A stretch of DNA of 64,000 nt from Streptomyces sp. HB132 (GTDB lineage Bacteria > Actinomycetota > Actinomycetes > Streptomycetales > Streptomycetaceae), in the NCBI RefSeq assembly GCF_016909575.1, contig NZ_JAFBGA010000003.1, positions 372,001 to 436,000 on the forward strand. The letters are read 5' to 3'. The notes beneath the pieces were generated by a model. The model did not search any database and was not told the origin of the DNA. It worked only from the letters and a program-made list of their open reading frames with translations. Position 1 is the stretch's first letter, and every line of letters starts with the position of its first letter. Below are positions 26,543 to 34,849 of the stretch, one piece after another. The translations under genes were made by a program, and so were the position numbers.

Positions 26543-27337
26543 TTACTGCTTGTCGAACTTGTGCGGGGTCTGCTGCGACTGCGGTGCCGCGTCCTGCGCA
26601 CCGCCCTCGATGGCCTGCTGCTGCCCGGCGGAACCGCCGGCCAGTTCGGCCTTCATGCGCTGCAACTCCAGTTCTACATCCGTACCACCGGAGATCCGGT
26701 CCAGCTCGGCGGCGATGTCGTCCTTCGCCGTGCCCGACGGGTCGTCGAGAGCGCCCGAGGCCAGCAACTCGTCGATGGCTCCCGCACGTGCCTGGAGCTG
26801 CTGGGTCTTGTCCTCGGCCCGCTGGATCGCCAGGCCGACGTCGCCCATCTCCTCGGAGATGCCGGAGAATGCCTCACCGATCCGCGTCTGGGCCTGGGCC
26901 GCGGTGTAGGTGGCCTTGATGGTCTCCTTCTTCGTGCGGAAGGCGTCGACCTTGGCCTGCAGACGCTGGGCCGCGAGAGTGAGCTTCTCCTCCTCGCCCT
27001 GCAGCGTCTGGTGCTGCGTCTCCAGGTCCGTGACCTGCTGCTGGAGGGCGGCGCGCCGCGACAGCGCCTCGCGGGCCAGGTCCTCGCGGCCGAGCGCGAG
27101 CGCCTTGCGGCCCTGGTCCTCCAGCTTGGACGACTGTCCCTGCAGCTGGTTCAGCTGCAGCTCCAGCCGCTTGCGCGAGGTCGCCACATCGGCGACACCG
27201 CGGCGCACCTTCTGAAGCAGCTCCAGCTGCTTCTGGTACGAGTAATCGAGGGTCTCGCGCGGATCCTCGGCCCGGTCAAGGGCCTTGTTTGCCTTCGCGC
27301 GGAAGATCATCCCCATACGCTTCATGACACCGCTCAT
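26543..27337 (-). CDS. pspA: Phage-shock protein A / IM30 (ESCRT-III-like)
   Basis: PspA is a peripheral membrane protein that polymerises on stressed membranes and limits proton leakage. The 264-residue protein starts MSGVMKRMGMIFRAKANKAL, the amphipathic membrane-binding helix. Long coiled-coil helices follow (about 30-215, heavy in K/E/Q/R heptads), then a glycine/glutamine-rich disordered tail. It is the first gene of a two-gene operon with the PspAA gene and diverges from the DUF3043 gene. Confidence 0.95.
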   Translation of the reverse strand: MSGVMKRMGMIFRAKANKALDRAEDPRETLDYSYQKQLELLQKVRRGVADVATSRKRLELQLNQLQGQSSKLEDQGRKALALGREDLAREALSRRAALQQQVTDLETQHQTLQGEEEKLTLAAQRLQAKVDAFRTKKETIKATYTAAQAQTRIGEAFSGISEEMGDVGLAIQRAEDKTQQLQARAGAIDELLASGALDDPSGTAKDDIAAELDRISGGTDVELELQRMKAELAGGSAGQQQAIEGGAQDAAPQSQQTPHKFDKQ

Positions 27338-27621
27338 GGGCTTCGCGCGCCCCCTTCTGACGGACTGAGCTCCAGCACTCCAACAGAACCCACAGTACGG
27401 GCCCTGTCTCCATTACCGCACTGTTCGAGCACGGATGTGCTCCTCCGCAAGGACGACTGACGTCGGTATCCGCTCCCGCCCAGGGAGTAGACGAACATCA
27501 GGGAAAGCGGCGGCGACGTCCGTTCTGCCCCTGTCGGGACGCTTTTCTGGGCGCAGGCCGTTGCCGGATCGTTCCCGACCGGTCGCCGGTAGTCGCGACC
27601 GACCCCGTACCCTTGGGTTTT
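27338..27621. other. Divergent intergenic region pspA / DUF3043
   Basis: This 284-base region holds the two promoters. A small perfect hairpin, GAGCAC-GGAT-GTGCTC, lies at 27427-27442. No other gene or known operator was recognised. Confidence 0.5.
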
Positions 27622-28221
27622 GTGTTCCGTAGCCGTTCCAAGGAAGAGAAGGCCCCCACCGGCAAGGTGACGGCGGACCTCTCCAAGCAGCCCCGCGACC
27701 CTCAGGCTCCCAAGGGTCGCCCCACCCCCAAGCGCAGCGAGGCCCAGACGCAGCGCCGGCGTGCCTCCAGCGGCACGCCGACCGATCGCAAGGAGGCCGC
27801 GAAGCGCCAGCGTGAAGCGCGCCGCGCCGACATGGCCAGGCAGCGGGAGGCGCTCGCATCGGGCGACGAGCGCTACCTGCCGGCGCGCGACAAGGGCCCC
27901 GTGCGGCGTTATGTCCGCGACTTCGTGGACTCGCGCTTCTGCATCGCGGAGTACTTCCTTCCGCTCGCAGTGATCATCCTGATCCTCAGTGTGATCCAGG
28001 TCCAGAACATCCAGAACATCTCGCTGCTGCTCTGGCTCGGCGTGATCGTGCTGATCGTCGTCGACTCCATCGGCCTCGGTTTCCGCCTGAGGAAGCAGCT
28101 GGCCCAGCGCTTCCCCGACACCCCGAAGCGCGGCGCGGTGGCCTACGGCCTGATGCGTACGCTCCAGATGCGCCGACTGCGTCTGCCCAAGCCGCAGGTC
28201 AAGCGGGGAGAGCGGCCCTGA
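27622..28221 (+). CDS. DUF3043 membrane protein
   Basis: The 199-residue protein has a very basic, charged, probably disordered N-terminal half (RSKEEK, then PKRSEAQTQRR and KRQREARRADMARQRE). RRYVRDFVDSRF then leads into two membrane helices (about 112-133 and 137-158), followed by a basic C-terminus. It is a conserved actinobacterial family of unknown function. The GTG at 27622 is preferred over the TTG at 27613 because the homologous N-terminus is MFRSRSKEEK. The next gene overlaps or abuts its stop. Confidence 0.88.
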   Translation: MFRSRSKEEKAPTGKVTADLSKQPRDPQAPKGRPTPKRSEAQTQRRRASSGTPTDRKEAAKRQREARRADMARQREALASGDERYLPARDKGPVRRYVRDFVDSRFCIAEYFLPLAVIILILSVIQVQNIQNISLLLWLGVIVLIVVDSIGLGFRLRKQLAQRFPDTPKRGAVAYGLMRTLQMRRLRLPKPQVKRGERP

Positions 28222-28247
28222 GCACGGAGACCTCCGGCTTCACGGGG

Positions 28248-29015
28248 GTGTCCCCCCAGTGGCTCGGCGGGCTCGGCGGCCTGCGCAACACGGTCCGACA
28301 GGAGCTCGTCGCCCGGCAGCTCGACGAGCAGATAGCCGCGCGCTTCCCCGTGGGGCGGCGGCTGCGGGTGCTCGACGTCGGCATGGGCCAGGGCACCCAG
28401 GCACTGCGCCTGGCCCGGGCCGGGCACTCCGTGACGGGCCTCGAGTCCGACGGCGAGATGCTGCGCTTCGCGCGCGAGGCGCTGGCGGCCGAGCCCGAGG
28501 GCATCCGGGAACGGGTGCGGCTCATCGAGGGCGACGGCCGTGACACCGGGGTGCACTTCTTGCCCGGCAGCTTCGACGTGGTGCTCTGCCACGGCGTACT
28601 GATGTACGTCCCGGAGCCGGATCCGTTGCTCGCCGGCCTGGCCAGGATGCTGGCCCCCGGCGGTCTCCTCTCCCTGCTCGTGCGGAACGCGGACGCCCTG
28701 GCGATGCGGCCGGGGACGGCCGGCGACTTCGCCGCGACCCTCGCCGCGTTCGAAACGGACACGTACACGAACAGGCTCGGCCTGGACGTCCGGGCGGACC
28801 GGCTCGAGGTGCTGCGGTCCACCCTCGCGGGGATCGCCGCCCCACTGCACGCCTGGTACGGCGTGCGGGTCTTCACGGACAACGTGAGCAACCAGGCGGA
28901 GCTGCCCGGCCCCGATGAACTGGCGCGGGTGTTCGCCGCCGAGGACCGTGCGGGGCGGACCGACCCGTACCGCGGGGTGGCGGCGCTGCTGCACCTGTGC
29001 GGCGTACGCGGCTGA
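28248..29015 (+). CDS. Class I SAM-dependent methyltransferase
   Basis: This protein of about 255 residues has SAM motif I RVLDVGMGQGTQALRLARAG, an acidic motif II (GLESD), and the post-motif FDVVLCHGVLMYVPEPDPLL followed by LAPGGLLSLLVRN. The substrate is unknown; the shape resembles SmtA/ubiE-type small-molecule methyltransferases. The first conventional start is the GTG at 28248, but its SD is poor. The frame continues to a CTG at 28218 that overlaps the DUF3043 stop (CTGA) and has GGGGAG seven bases upstream, so initiation at CTG would give about 265 residues. Confidence 0.85.
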   Translation: MSPQWLGGLGGLRNTVRQELVARQLDEQIAARFPVGRRLRVLDVGMGQGTQALRLARAGHSVTGLESDGEMLRFAREALAAEPEGIRERVRLIEGDGRDTGVHFLPGSFDVVLCHGVLMYVPEPDPLLAGLARMLAPGGLLSLLVRNADALAMRPGTAGDFAATLAAFETDTYTNRLGLDVRADRLEVLRSTLAGIAAPLHAWYGVRVFTDNVSNQAELPGPDELARVFAAEDRAGRTDPYRGVAALLHLCGVRG

Positions 29016-29121
29016 CCCGCCCGGACAGCGCGTCCGACCGGTCCGGGGCGCGCCCCGGGCCGTACGCCTGATCGGCCCACCAGCGCGGGCCGCACGCGAC
29101 GGCCCCGGCGATACTCCGGGC

Positions 29122-30192
29122 ATGGACGCAACCCCTTCCCGCAGCCGGGTACGCCGCTCGCTGGCCCCCCTGGCCGCCGCCTGCGCGCTCGCCCTGGCGG
29201 GCGGCTGTGCGGGGCCGGGACCGGCCCCGTCCGCCGCGCCGGGCCGGCAGGCGGTGGTGTCCCGGGCCGCGGGCGATCTGGAGGATCAGTACCAGACCGT
29301 CATCAGGGCCGTGCTGCCCACCGTCGTGCAGATCGCCGCCGGGGACGGGCTCGGCTCGGGCGTCGTCTACGACGGCGAGGGCCACATCGTCACGAACGCC
29401 CATGTGGTGGGCGGGGAGAAGGCCTTCGACGTCACCGTCGCCACCGGCGAGAAGGTGCTCAAGGCGTCCCTGGTCTCCTCCTATCCGGAGCAGGACCTGG
29501 CCGTCATCAAGCTCGACGACGTCCCCGAGGGGCTGCGCGCCGCGGAGTTCGGGGACACGGACGAGGTCGAGGTGGGGCAGATCGTCCTGGCGATGGGTTC
29601 GCCGCTCGGCCTGTCCAGCAGCGTCACCCAGGGCATCGTCTCGGCCGTGGGCCGCACCGTCAGCGAGAGCCGCTCGGGAGGCGGCACCGGGGCGACGCTC
29701 GCCGACATGGTGCAGACCTCGGCGGCGATCAACCCGGGCAACAGCGGAGGCGCCCTGGTGAACCTCGACGGCGAGGTGATCGGCATCCCGACCCTCGCGG
29801 CCACGGACCCGCAGGTGGGCGACAGCGCGGCCCCCGGCATCGGGTTCGCCATCCCGGTCTCGATGGTGCGCACGGTGGCAGACCAGATCATCGAATCCGG
29901 AAAGGTCACCGACTCGGGCCGGGCGGCGCTGAACATCACGGGCCGCACCGTCGTGGACGACGACTACAGACCCGCCGGTGTCGCGATCGTCAGCGTCGAG
30001 AAGAACGGGGCCGCCGCGAAGGCCGGCCTTCGCGTCGGCGACATCATCACCCGGATCGGCGACGCACGGGTCACGACGATCACCTCGCTCTCGGAGGCCC
30101 TGGCCGCCGACGACCCGGGCCGGAAGGTCACGGTGAGGTACACCCGGGGGGACGCGGAGAAGACCGCCCGCGTCACCCTGGGCGAGATCTGA
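29122..30192 (+). CDS. HtrA/DegP-type serine protease, lipoprotein, with PDZ domain
   Basis: This 356-residue envelope protease should degrade or monitor misfolded extracytoplasmic proteins. A signal peptide ends in the lipobox LAGGC (Cys at about 31). The trypsin-like domain carries the triad His (VTNAHVV), Asp (EQDLAVIKLD) and Ser (NPGNSGGALVN). One PDZ domain follows (about 270-356, GVAIVSVEKNGAAAKAGLRVGD onward). The ATG at 29122 gives a canonical lipoprotein signal; the longer open frame upstream is rejected. It follows the methyltransferase by about 100 bases. Confidence 0.94.
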   Translation: MDATPSRSRVRRSLAPLAAACALALAGGCAGPGPAPSAAPGRQAVVSRAAGDLEDQYQTVIRAVLPTVVQIAAGDGLGSGVVYDGEGHIVTNAHVVGGEKAFDVTVATGEKVLKASLVSSYPEQDLAVIKLDDVPEGLRAAEFGDTDEVEVGQIVLAMGSPLGLSSSVTQGIVSAVGRTVSESRSGGGTGATLADMVQTSAAINPGNSGGALVNLDGEVIGIPTLAATDPQVGDSAAPGIGFAIPVSMVRTVADQIIESGKVTDSGRAALNITGRTVVDDDYRPAGVAIVSVEKNGAAAKAGLRVGDIITRIGDARVTTITSLSEALAADDPGRKVTVRYTRGDAEKTARVTLGEI

Positions 30193-30270
30193 GAGCCGGC
30201 CTGGGGCGCACGGACACCCGGAGGCCGCAGGCCCCGCCCGGGCGCCGGGGCCCGGGCGCGGCCACGGACC

Positions 30271-30474
30271 TCAGTCGGTCTGCAGGCCCATGGGGCCGTA
30301 GATCTTCGTCGTGTCCTCGAAGAGGGTCACCTGGTCCGCGCCGCCCTCGAGCAGCTCCTTCCAGAACTCACCGATCCAGGACTCCGCGTCGCCCTGGGTC
30401 GTGAACTCCTCCGGCTGCAGCGCCGGCTCCGTCTCCGTACCGTCGGACTTCTCGAACCGCCACGTCCACGCCAT
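30271..30474 (-). CDS. Small conserved hypothetical protein, 67 aa
   Basis: The protein begins MAWTWRFEKSDGTETEPALQ and continues with an acidic, aromatic-rich segment (ESWIGEFWKELLEGGADQ) and a strand ending YGPMGLQTD. AGGAGG six bases before the ATG at 30474 fixes the start. It is a common small Streptomyces protein of unknown function. It is convergent with the HtrA gene across a GC-rich, hairpin-forming gap and divergent from cobU. Confidence 0.8.
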   Translation of the reverse strand: MAWTWRFEKSDGTETEPALQPEEFTTQGDAESWIGEFWKELLEGGADQVTLFEDTTKIYGPMGLQTD

Positions 30475-30560
30475 GTCCGCCTCCTGGGTCACGTTGCTCC
30501 CCGAAGACTAGTGGGTGTCCCGGGCGCGCAGGTGGTGGACGGACACGGGAGGATCGACAC

Positions 30561-31763
30561 GTGGAACTGACACTGCTCGGCACCGGAGCCCCCGACGGGC
30601 TGCCGCGGCCCGACTGCCCCTGCGCCGTCTGCGCCTCCTCCCGCGGCACCGGGGCGCGCGCCGCGACCGCGCTGCTCGTGGACGACGCGCTGCTGCTGGA
30701 TCTCACCCCGGGCGCCGTGTTCGCCGCCGCCCGAGCGGGCCGCTCGCTCGCCGCCGTACGGCAGGTGCTGCTGACCCACCCTCATGACGGGCCGGCGGTG
30801 GAGCTGCCGGCGTCCCTGCCGTCCGCGGGGCGTGTCCCGGACGGTCAGGAGCTCACGCTGATCAGCGGACACCGGGTCCGCGCCCTGGCGATGGACGCGC
30901 CGGGCACCGGTTACGAGGTGACGTCGCCGGATGCCGAGCGCCTGCTCTACCTGCCGCCCGGGGCCTCCCCCGCCGGGCTGGCGGCCCCGGTGGCGGAGCC
31001 GTACGACATGGTCGTGTGCGACGTGATCGCGCGGCCCGACTCCGTGGCGAGGCTACGGGCCGTCGGGGCCGTCGGGCCCGGAACCGAGGTGATCGCCGTC
31101 CATCTGGACCACGACGCGCCGCCCGGAGCCGAGCTGGACCGCAGGCTCGCCGCCGGCGGGGCACGGGCCGTGCCGGACGGGACGACGCTGCCGGTGGGCG
31201 CCTACCACGCGGTACCCGAGGTGCCCCGGCGCACGCTGGTCACGGGCGGTGCCCGTTCGGGGAAGTCGGTGGAGGCGGAACAGCGCCTGGAGACTTTTCC
31301 CGAGGTGGTGTACGTGGCGACGGGCGGCCGCCGTGACGGGGACTCGGAGTGGGAGGCGAGGATCGGGCTGCACCGGGAACGCAGGCCCGCCGCGTGGCGC
31401 ACGGAGGAGACCTGCGAGCTGGCGGGTCTGCTGGAGCAGGACGGACCGCCGCTGCTCATCGACTGCCTGTCGCTCTGGCTGACGGACGCGATGGACGGGG
31501 TGGAGGCGTGGGACGACGCCAGGTGGGCGGACGGCGGTGAGGAGAAGCTGCGCGAGCGGGTCGCCGAGCTGGTCCGCGCGGTGCGCGGGACGCGTCGCAC
31601 GGTCGTGGCCGTGACCAACGAGACCGGCTCGGGTGTGGTGCCGGCGACGGCGTCGGGGCGGCGGTTCCGGGATGAACTGGGCCGTCTGAACGCCGCGTTC
31701 GCCGGCGAGTGCGAGCAGGTGCTGCTCGTGGTGGCGGGACGGGCGCTGGTGCTGCGGGGCTGA
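30561..31763 (+). CDS. cobU: Cobinamide kinase/guanylyltransferase CobU with N-terminal MBL-like domain
   Basis: The C-terminal domain (about 218-400) phosphorylates adenosylcobinamide and transfers GMP to it in the cobalamin nucleotide-loop pathway. The P-loop is TGGARSGKS, followed by VYVATGGR and the guanylylated His in LHRERRP. The N-terminal 210 residues resemble a PhnP/RNase Z-like metallo-beta-lactamase fold: GTGAPDGLPRPDCPCAVC matches the family's zinc-knuckle opening. The HxHxDH motif appears reduced to THPHDG, so hydrolase activity is doubtful. GTG start at 30561. cobT follows 115 bases later. Confidence 0.9.
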   Translation: MELTLLGTGAPDGLPRPDCPCAVCASSRGTGARAATALLVDDALLLDLTPGAVFAAARAGRSLAAVRQVLLTHPHDGPAVELPASLPSAGRVPDGQELTLISGHRVRALAMDAPGTGYEVTSPDAERLLYLPPGASPAGLAAPVAEPYDMVVCDVIARPDSVARLRAVGAVGPGTEVIAVHLDHDAPPGAELDRRLAAGGARAVPDGTTLPVGAYHAVPEVPRRTLVTGGARSGKSVEAEQRLETFPEVVYVATGGRRDGDSEWEARIGLHRERRPAAWRTEETCELAGLLEQDGPPLLIDCLSLWLTDAMDGVEAWDDARWADGGEEKLRERVAELVRAVRGTRRTVVAVTNETGSGVVPATASGRRFRDELGRLNAAFAGECEQVLLVVAGRALVLRG

Positions 31764-31878
31764 GCCGCGGGCGGGGTGCGGGGCTGGAGATACGGGAGGG
31801 ACCGGCGGGTACTGTTCCGCACAGGAGCCCCCCGGCGGGTTCCGGCCCACCTAGCGCCGACCCGCGAGGCAGACCTCC

Positions 31879-33021
31879 GTGAATCTGGACGACTTCTCCG
31901 ACCTGATCGAACGCCCCGACGGGGGCGTACGGCGTGATGCCGAGGAACGACGGGAGCGGCTCTCCGTTCCCGTCGGCGCGCTCGGCCGGCTGGACGAGCT
32001 GGGCGAATGGCTGTCGGCCGCCCAGCAGTCGGTTCCGGTCAAGGCGGTCGAGCGGCCGCGCGTCGTGCTGTTCGCGGGTGACCACGGTGTGGCGGAGCTG
32101 GACGTGTCCGGCCGGCCCGCGGGGACCGCGCACGAACTGGTGCGGGCGGTGCTGGACGGCGCGAGCCCCGTCGCCGTGCTGGCCCGCCGCTTCTCCGTTC
32201 CCGTACGGGTCGTGGACGCCGGCCTGGACTGCGATCCGGAGCTGCTGCCCGACGCCGTCGTGCGCCACCGGGTACGGCGCGGCAGCGGCCGGATCGACGT
32301 CGAGGACGCGCTGACGGCGGAGGAGGCCGAGCAGGCCGTACGCCTGGGGATGCGCATCGCCGACGAGGAGGCCGACTCCGGCACGGATCTCGTGGTGCTG
32401 GGCGATCTGAGTGTTGGTGGTACGACGGCGGCCTCGACGCTGATCGCGGCCCTGTGCGGCACGGACGCATCGGTGGTGACCGGGCGCGGCGGTGCGGGGA
32501 TCGACGATCTGGCGTGGATGCGCAAGTGCGCGGCGATCCGGGACGCGTTGCGGCGGGCCCGGCCGGTCCTCGGTGACCAGCTGGAGCTGCTGGCCGCCGT
32601 GGGCGGAGCGGACCTGGCGGCCATGACGGGGTTCCTGCTGCAGAGCGCGGTGCGCCGGATGCCCGTGGTGCTGGACGGAGTGGTCTCGGCGGCCTGTGCG
32701 CTGGTGGCGCAGCGGGCTGCCTTCCGGGCACCGGACTGGTGGCTGGCGGGTCAGCTCAGCGGCGAGCCGGCGCAGCTGAAGGCGCTGGACCGGATGGCGC
32801 TGACCCCGTTGCTGGACCACGGGGTGACGGTGGGGGCGGGAAGCGGGGCACTGCTGGCCCTGCCGCTCGTCCAGGCCGCGGCGGCGCTGGCGGCGGAACT
32901 GCCCGAACGCGCGCCGGAGCCTGTCGTGGAGGAAGCGGAGGCGGTGGAGGAAGCGGGCGCGGCGGATGTGGCGGGCGCGGAGCCCTCGCGGGACACGAAG
33001 CCCGCGGACACGACCGCCTGA
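31879..33021 (+). CDS. cobT: Nicotinate-nucleotide:dimethylbenzimidazole phosphoribosyltransferase CobT
   Basis: CobT activates the lower ligand of B12 by making alpha-ribazole phosphate. The 380-residue protein contains VVLFAGDHGVAELDVSG, the GDLSVGGTTAASTLIAAL segment, TGRGGAGID and a late RMPVVLDGVVSAACALVA region, all characteristic. The C-terminal 40 residues are an acidic Ala/Glu-rich tail outside the usual fold. GTG start. It lies between cobU and cobS, consistent with a nucleotide-loop assembly cluster. No cobalamin riboswitch was recognised upstream of any of the three. Confidence 0.94.
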   Translation: MNLDDFSDLIERPDGGVRRDAEERRERLSVPVGALGRLDELGEWLSAAQQSVPVKAVERPRVVLFAGDHGVAELDVSGRPAGTAHELVRAVLDGASPVAVLARRFSVPVRVVDAGLDCDPELLPDAVVRHRVRRGSGRIDVEDALTAEEAEQAVRLGMRIADEEADSGTDLVVLGDLSVGGTTAASTLIAALCGTDASVVTGRGGAGIDDLAWMRKCAAIRDALRRARPVLGDQLELLAAVGGADLAAMTGFLLQSAVRRMPVVLDGVVSAACALVAQRAAFRAPDWWLAGQLSGEPAQLKALDRMALTPLLDHGVTVGAGSGALLALPLVQAAAALAAELPERAPEPVVEEAEAVEEAGAADVAGAEPSRDTKPADTTA

Positions 33022-33025
33022 GGGG

Positions 33026-33799
33026 TCAGGATCCGCCGCCGGGGCGGGGGCCCGGTAGCGGGTTCCTGTCCGGGGCCCCGCCGATCAGGTCCTGGAAACG
33101 ACGGCGCGGCCCCGCCCAGCGGACGTCGTGGTGATACGCCCTCAGCACCGCCCTGGCACGGGCCCGGTGCCGTCGGCGGTAGAGCCGCTTCGCCCAGAGC
33201 GAGGTGGGCCGGGCCAGCCGAAGCGCTCCGATCAGCGCGATGAACGGGATGAGGGTGCCGATCACCGCCATCCGTACCTTGCCCTTGAAGAGTGTGACCA
33301 GCACGAAACCGAAGTTGACGACGTAGGTCAGGACGACGCCCGTCCTGTTCTGCTGCTGCTCGCCGCTCAGCTCGTCCACGCCGAGCGGCGAGAAGCCGGC
33401 GAGCACGAGCAGGACGAGCGAGGCCGTGAGGACGACGACCTCCACGCTCTGCCGGCCCTCCTCGGTCCAGTAGACGTCGTCGAGGTGCAGGATCAGCGCG
33501 AACTCGTCGAGGACCAGGCCCGCGCCCACGCCGAAGACGACCGCGAGGATCCCGGCGGCCACGCCGCGTTGGCCGCTCGCGACCGCGCCGAAGCCTCCGA
33601 CGACCGAGAGCACGACGCCGGGAACCACGTGGTGGACGTGCACACCGCCGGGCGTGAAGTTGCGGAACGGCCCTTTGCCGGCCCTGATCATCCGGGTGAT
33701 CATCCGGGTGACGGCGAAGGTCAGCACGAAGGCGCTGAGGGCGAGCAGGAGCGGTAGTTTGCCCGGCTCGACGATGTTCTGCTGAAACCAGTGACCCAT
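33026..33799 (-). CDS. Conserved integral membrane protein, function unknown
   Basis: The 257-residue protein has about six membrane helices (starting at residues 17, 58, 84, 125, 162 and 183). A conserved histidine cluster, GGVHVHHVVPG, lies at the start of helix 2 and could bind metal or heme, though this is only suggested by composition. The C-terminus is strongly basic (RRRHRARARAVLRAYHHD). It faces cobT convergently with a 4-base gap and diverges from cobS. The family occurs in Streptomyces without an assigned role. Confidence 0.8.
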   Translation of the reverse strand: MGHWFQQNIVEPGKLPLLLALSAFVLTFAVTRMITRMIRAGKGPFRNFTPGGVHVHHVVPGVVLSVVGGFGAVASGQRGVAAGILAVVFGVGAGLVLDEFALILHLDDVYWTEEGRQSVEVVVLTASLVLLVLAGFSPLGVDELSGEQQQNRTGVVLTYVVNFGFVLVTLFKGKVRMAVIGTLIPFIALIGALRLARPTSLWAKRLYRRRHRARARAVLRAYHHDVRWAGPRRRFQDLIGGAPDRNPLPGPRPGGGS

Positions 33800-33887
33800 G
33801 CCACCTCCGCCCGGAGACCCGCCTTTGCGGCTTTTGGGTCGCTTTCGCCCAATCTAGCGTGCCGGTGCAGCGGCTAGCCTGCGCGCG

Positions 33888-34676
33888 GTGACCTCCCTGA
33901 ACAGCCACGGCCTGCGATTCGCCTTCGGCACCCTGACCGCGCTCCCCGTCCGCGTCTCCCGCTGGGACCGCCGGACCGCCCGCGCCGGCATGCTGTGCGC
34001 CCCGCTCGCGGGACTCACCGTGGGGCTGCTCGCGGCCGTCCCCGGAGTGGTGTTCCTGCTGGGCGGGTCGGGCCCCCTGGTGGCGGCGGTCGCCTCCGCC
34101 GCGCTTCCCGCCGCACTGACCCGCGGGCTGCACCTGGACGGGCTCGCGGACACCGCCGACGGACTGGGCAGCGCCAAGCCGGCCGGGGACGCGTTGCGGA
34201 TCATGAAGCAGTCGGACATCGGCCCCTTCGGCGTGATCACCCTGCTGTTCGTGCTGCTGGCCCAGGTCTCGGCGCTCTTCGCGCTGTACGGCCGGGGCTG
34301 GGCGGACGGCGCTCTGGGCACCGTCGTCGCGGCCGTGACCGCGCGGCTCGCGCTCACGCTGGCCTCCCGCCGGAACGTCCCGCCCGCCCGGCCGGAGGGC
34401 CTCGGCGCGGCGGTGGCCGGCACCGTCCCTCCCCGGGGCGCGGCGGCCGTGGCCTGCGCGGTGGTCGTGTGCTGCGCGGCGGCCGGTGTGCTGCTGGGCG
34501 GGTACGGGGCCGGCCTGCACCAGGCCCTCGCGGTGGTGGCCGGCCTCGTGGCCGCGCAGCTGATGCTGCGTCACTGCGTGCGGCGCTTCGGCGGGGTGAC
34601 CGGCGATGTGTTCGGCGCGCTGGAGGAGACGGCGGGCACCGTCGCCCTGCTGACGCTGTCGCTGTCCCTGGGCTGA
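33888..34676 (+). CDS. cobS: Adenosylcobinamide-GDP ribazoletransferase CobS (cobalamin synthase)
   Basis: This 262-residue membrane enzyme joins adenosylcobinamide-GDP and alpha-ribazole to form cobalamin. The catalytic, metal-binding segment is TRGLHLDGLADTADGLGS with KQSDIGPFGV after it, and GGVTGDVFGALEE near the C-terminus is the second signature. Multiple hydrophobic helices fill the rest. GTG start. With cobU and cobT it covers the last steps of the pathway. The 173 bases to pepA contain no recognisable gene. Confidence 0.94.
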   Translation: MTSLNSHGLRFAFGTLTALPVRVSRWDRRTARAGMLCAPLAGLTVGLLAAVPGVVFLLGGSGPLVAAVASAALPAALTRGLHLDGLADTADGLGSAKPAGDALRIMKQSDIGPFGVITLLFVLLAQVSALFALYGRGWADGALGTVVAAVTARLALTLASRRNVPPARPEGLGAAVAGTVPPRGAAAVACAVVVCCAAAGVLLGGYGAGLHQALAVVAGLVAAQLMLRHCVRRFGGVTGDVFGALEETAGTVALLTLSLSLG

Positions 34677-34849
34677 GGTGTGCCCTCCCCCGGGCGACGG
34701 CCCCGCCCCCGTCAACCGGAGCCCCGGGCGCGCGTAGGCTCGTTCCCGGCACATTGCGGGCGGCGTCTACGATGCGCCGGGCACGGTCGGCCACCCCCTC
34801 GACCAACACAGACCGGCACACAACTCAACGGAAGCGAGAATTCACCACC

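Noticed and set aside
30475..30560. A cobalamin riboswitch was looked for before cobU
   Set aside because: The gap is too short for the aptamer and no B12-box sequence was seen; the same applies before cobT and cobS.
33995..34849. An 802-codon plus-strand frame that ends in pepA but begins inside cobS
   Set aside because: The upstream part is a shadow of cobS in another frame; PepA similarity begins only at the GTG at 34850.
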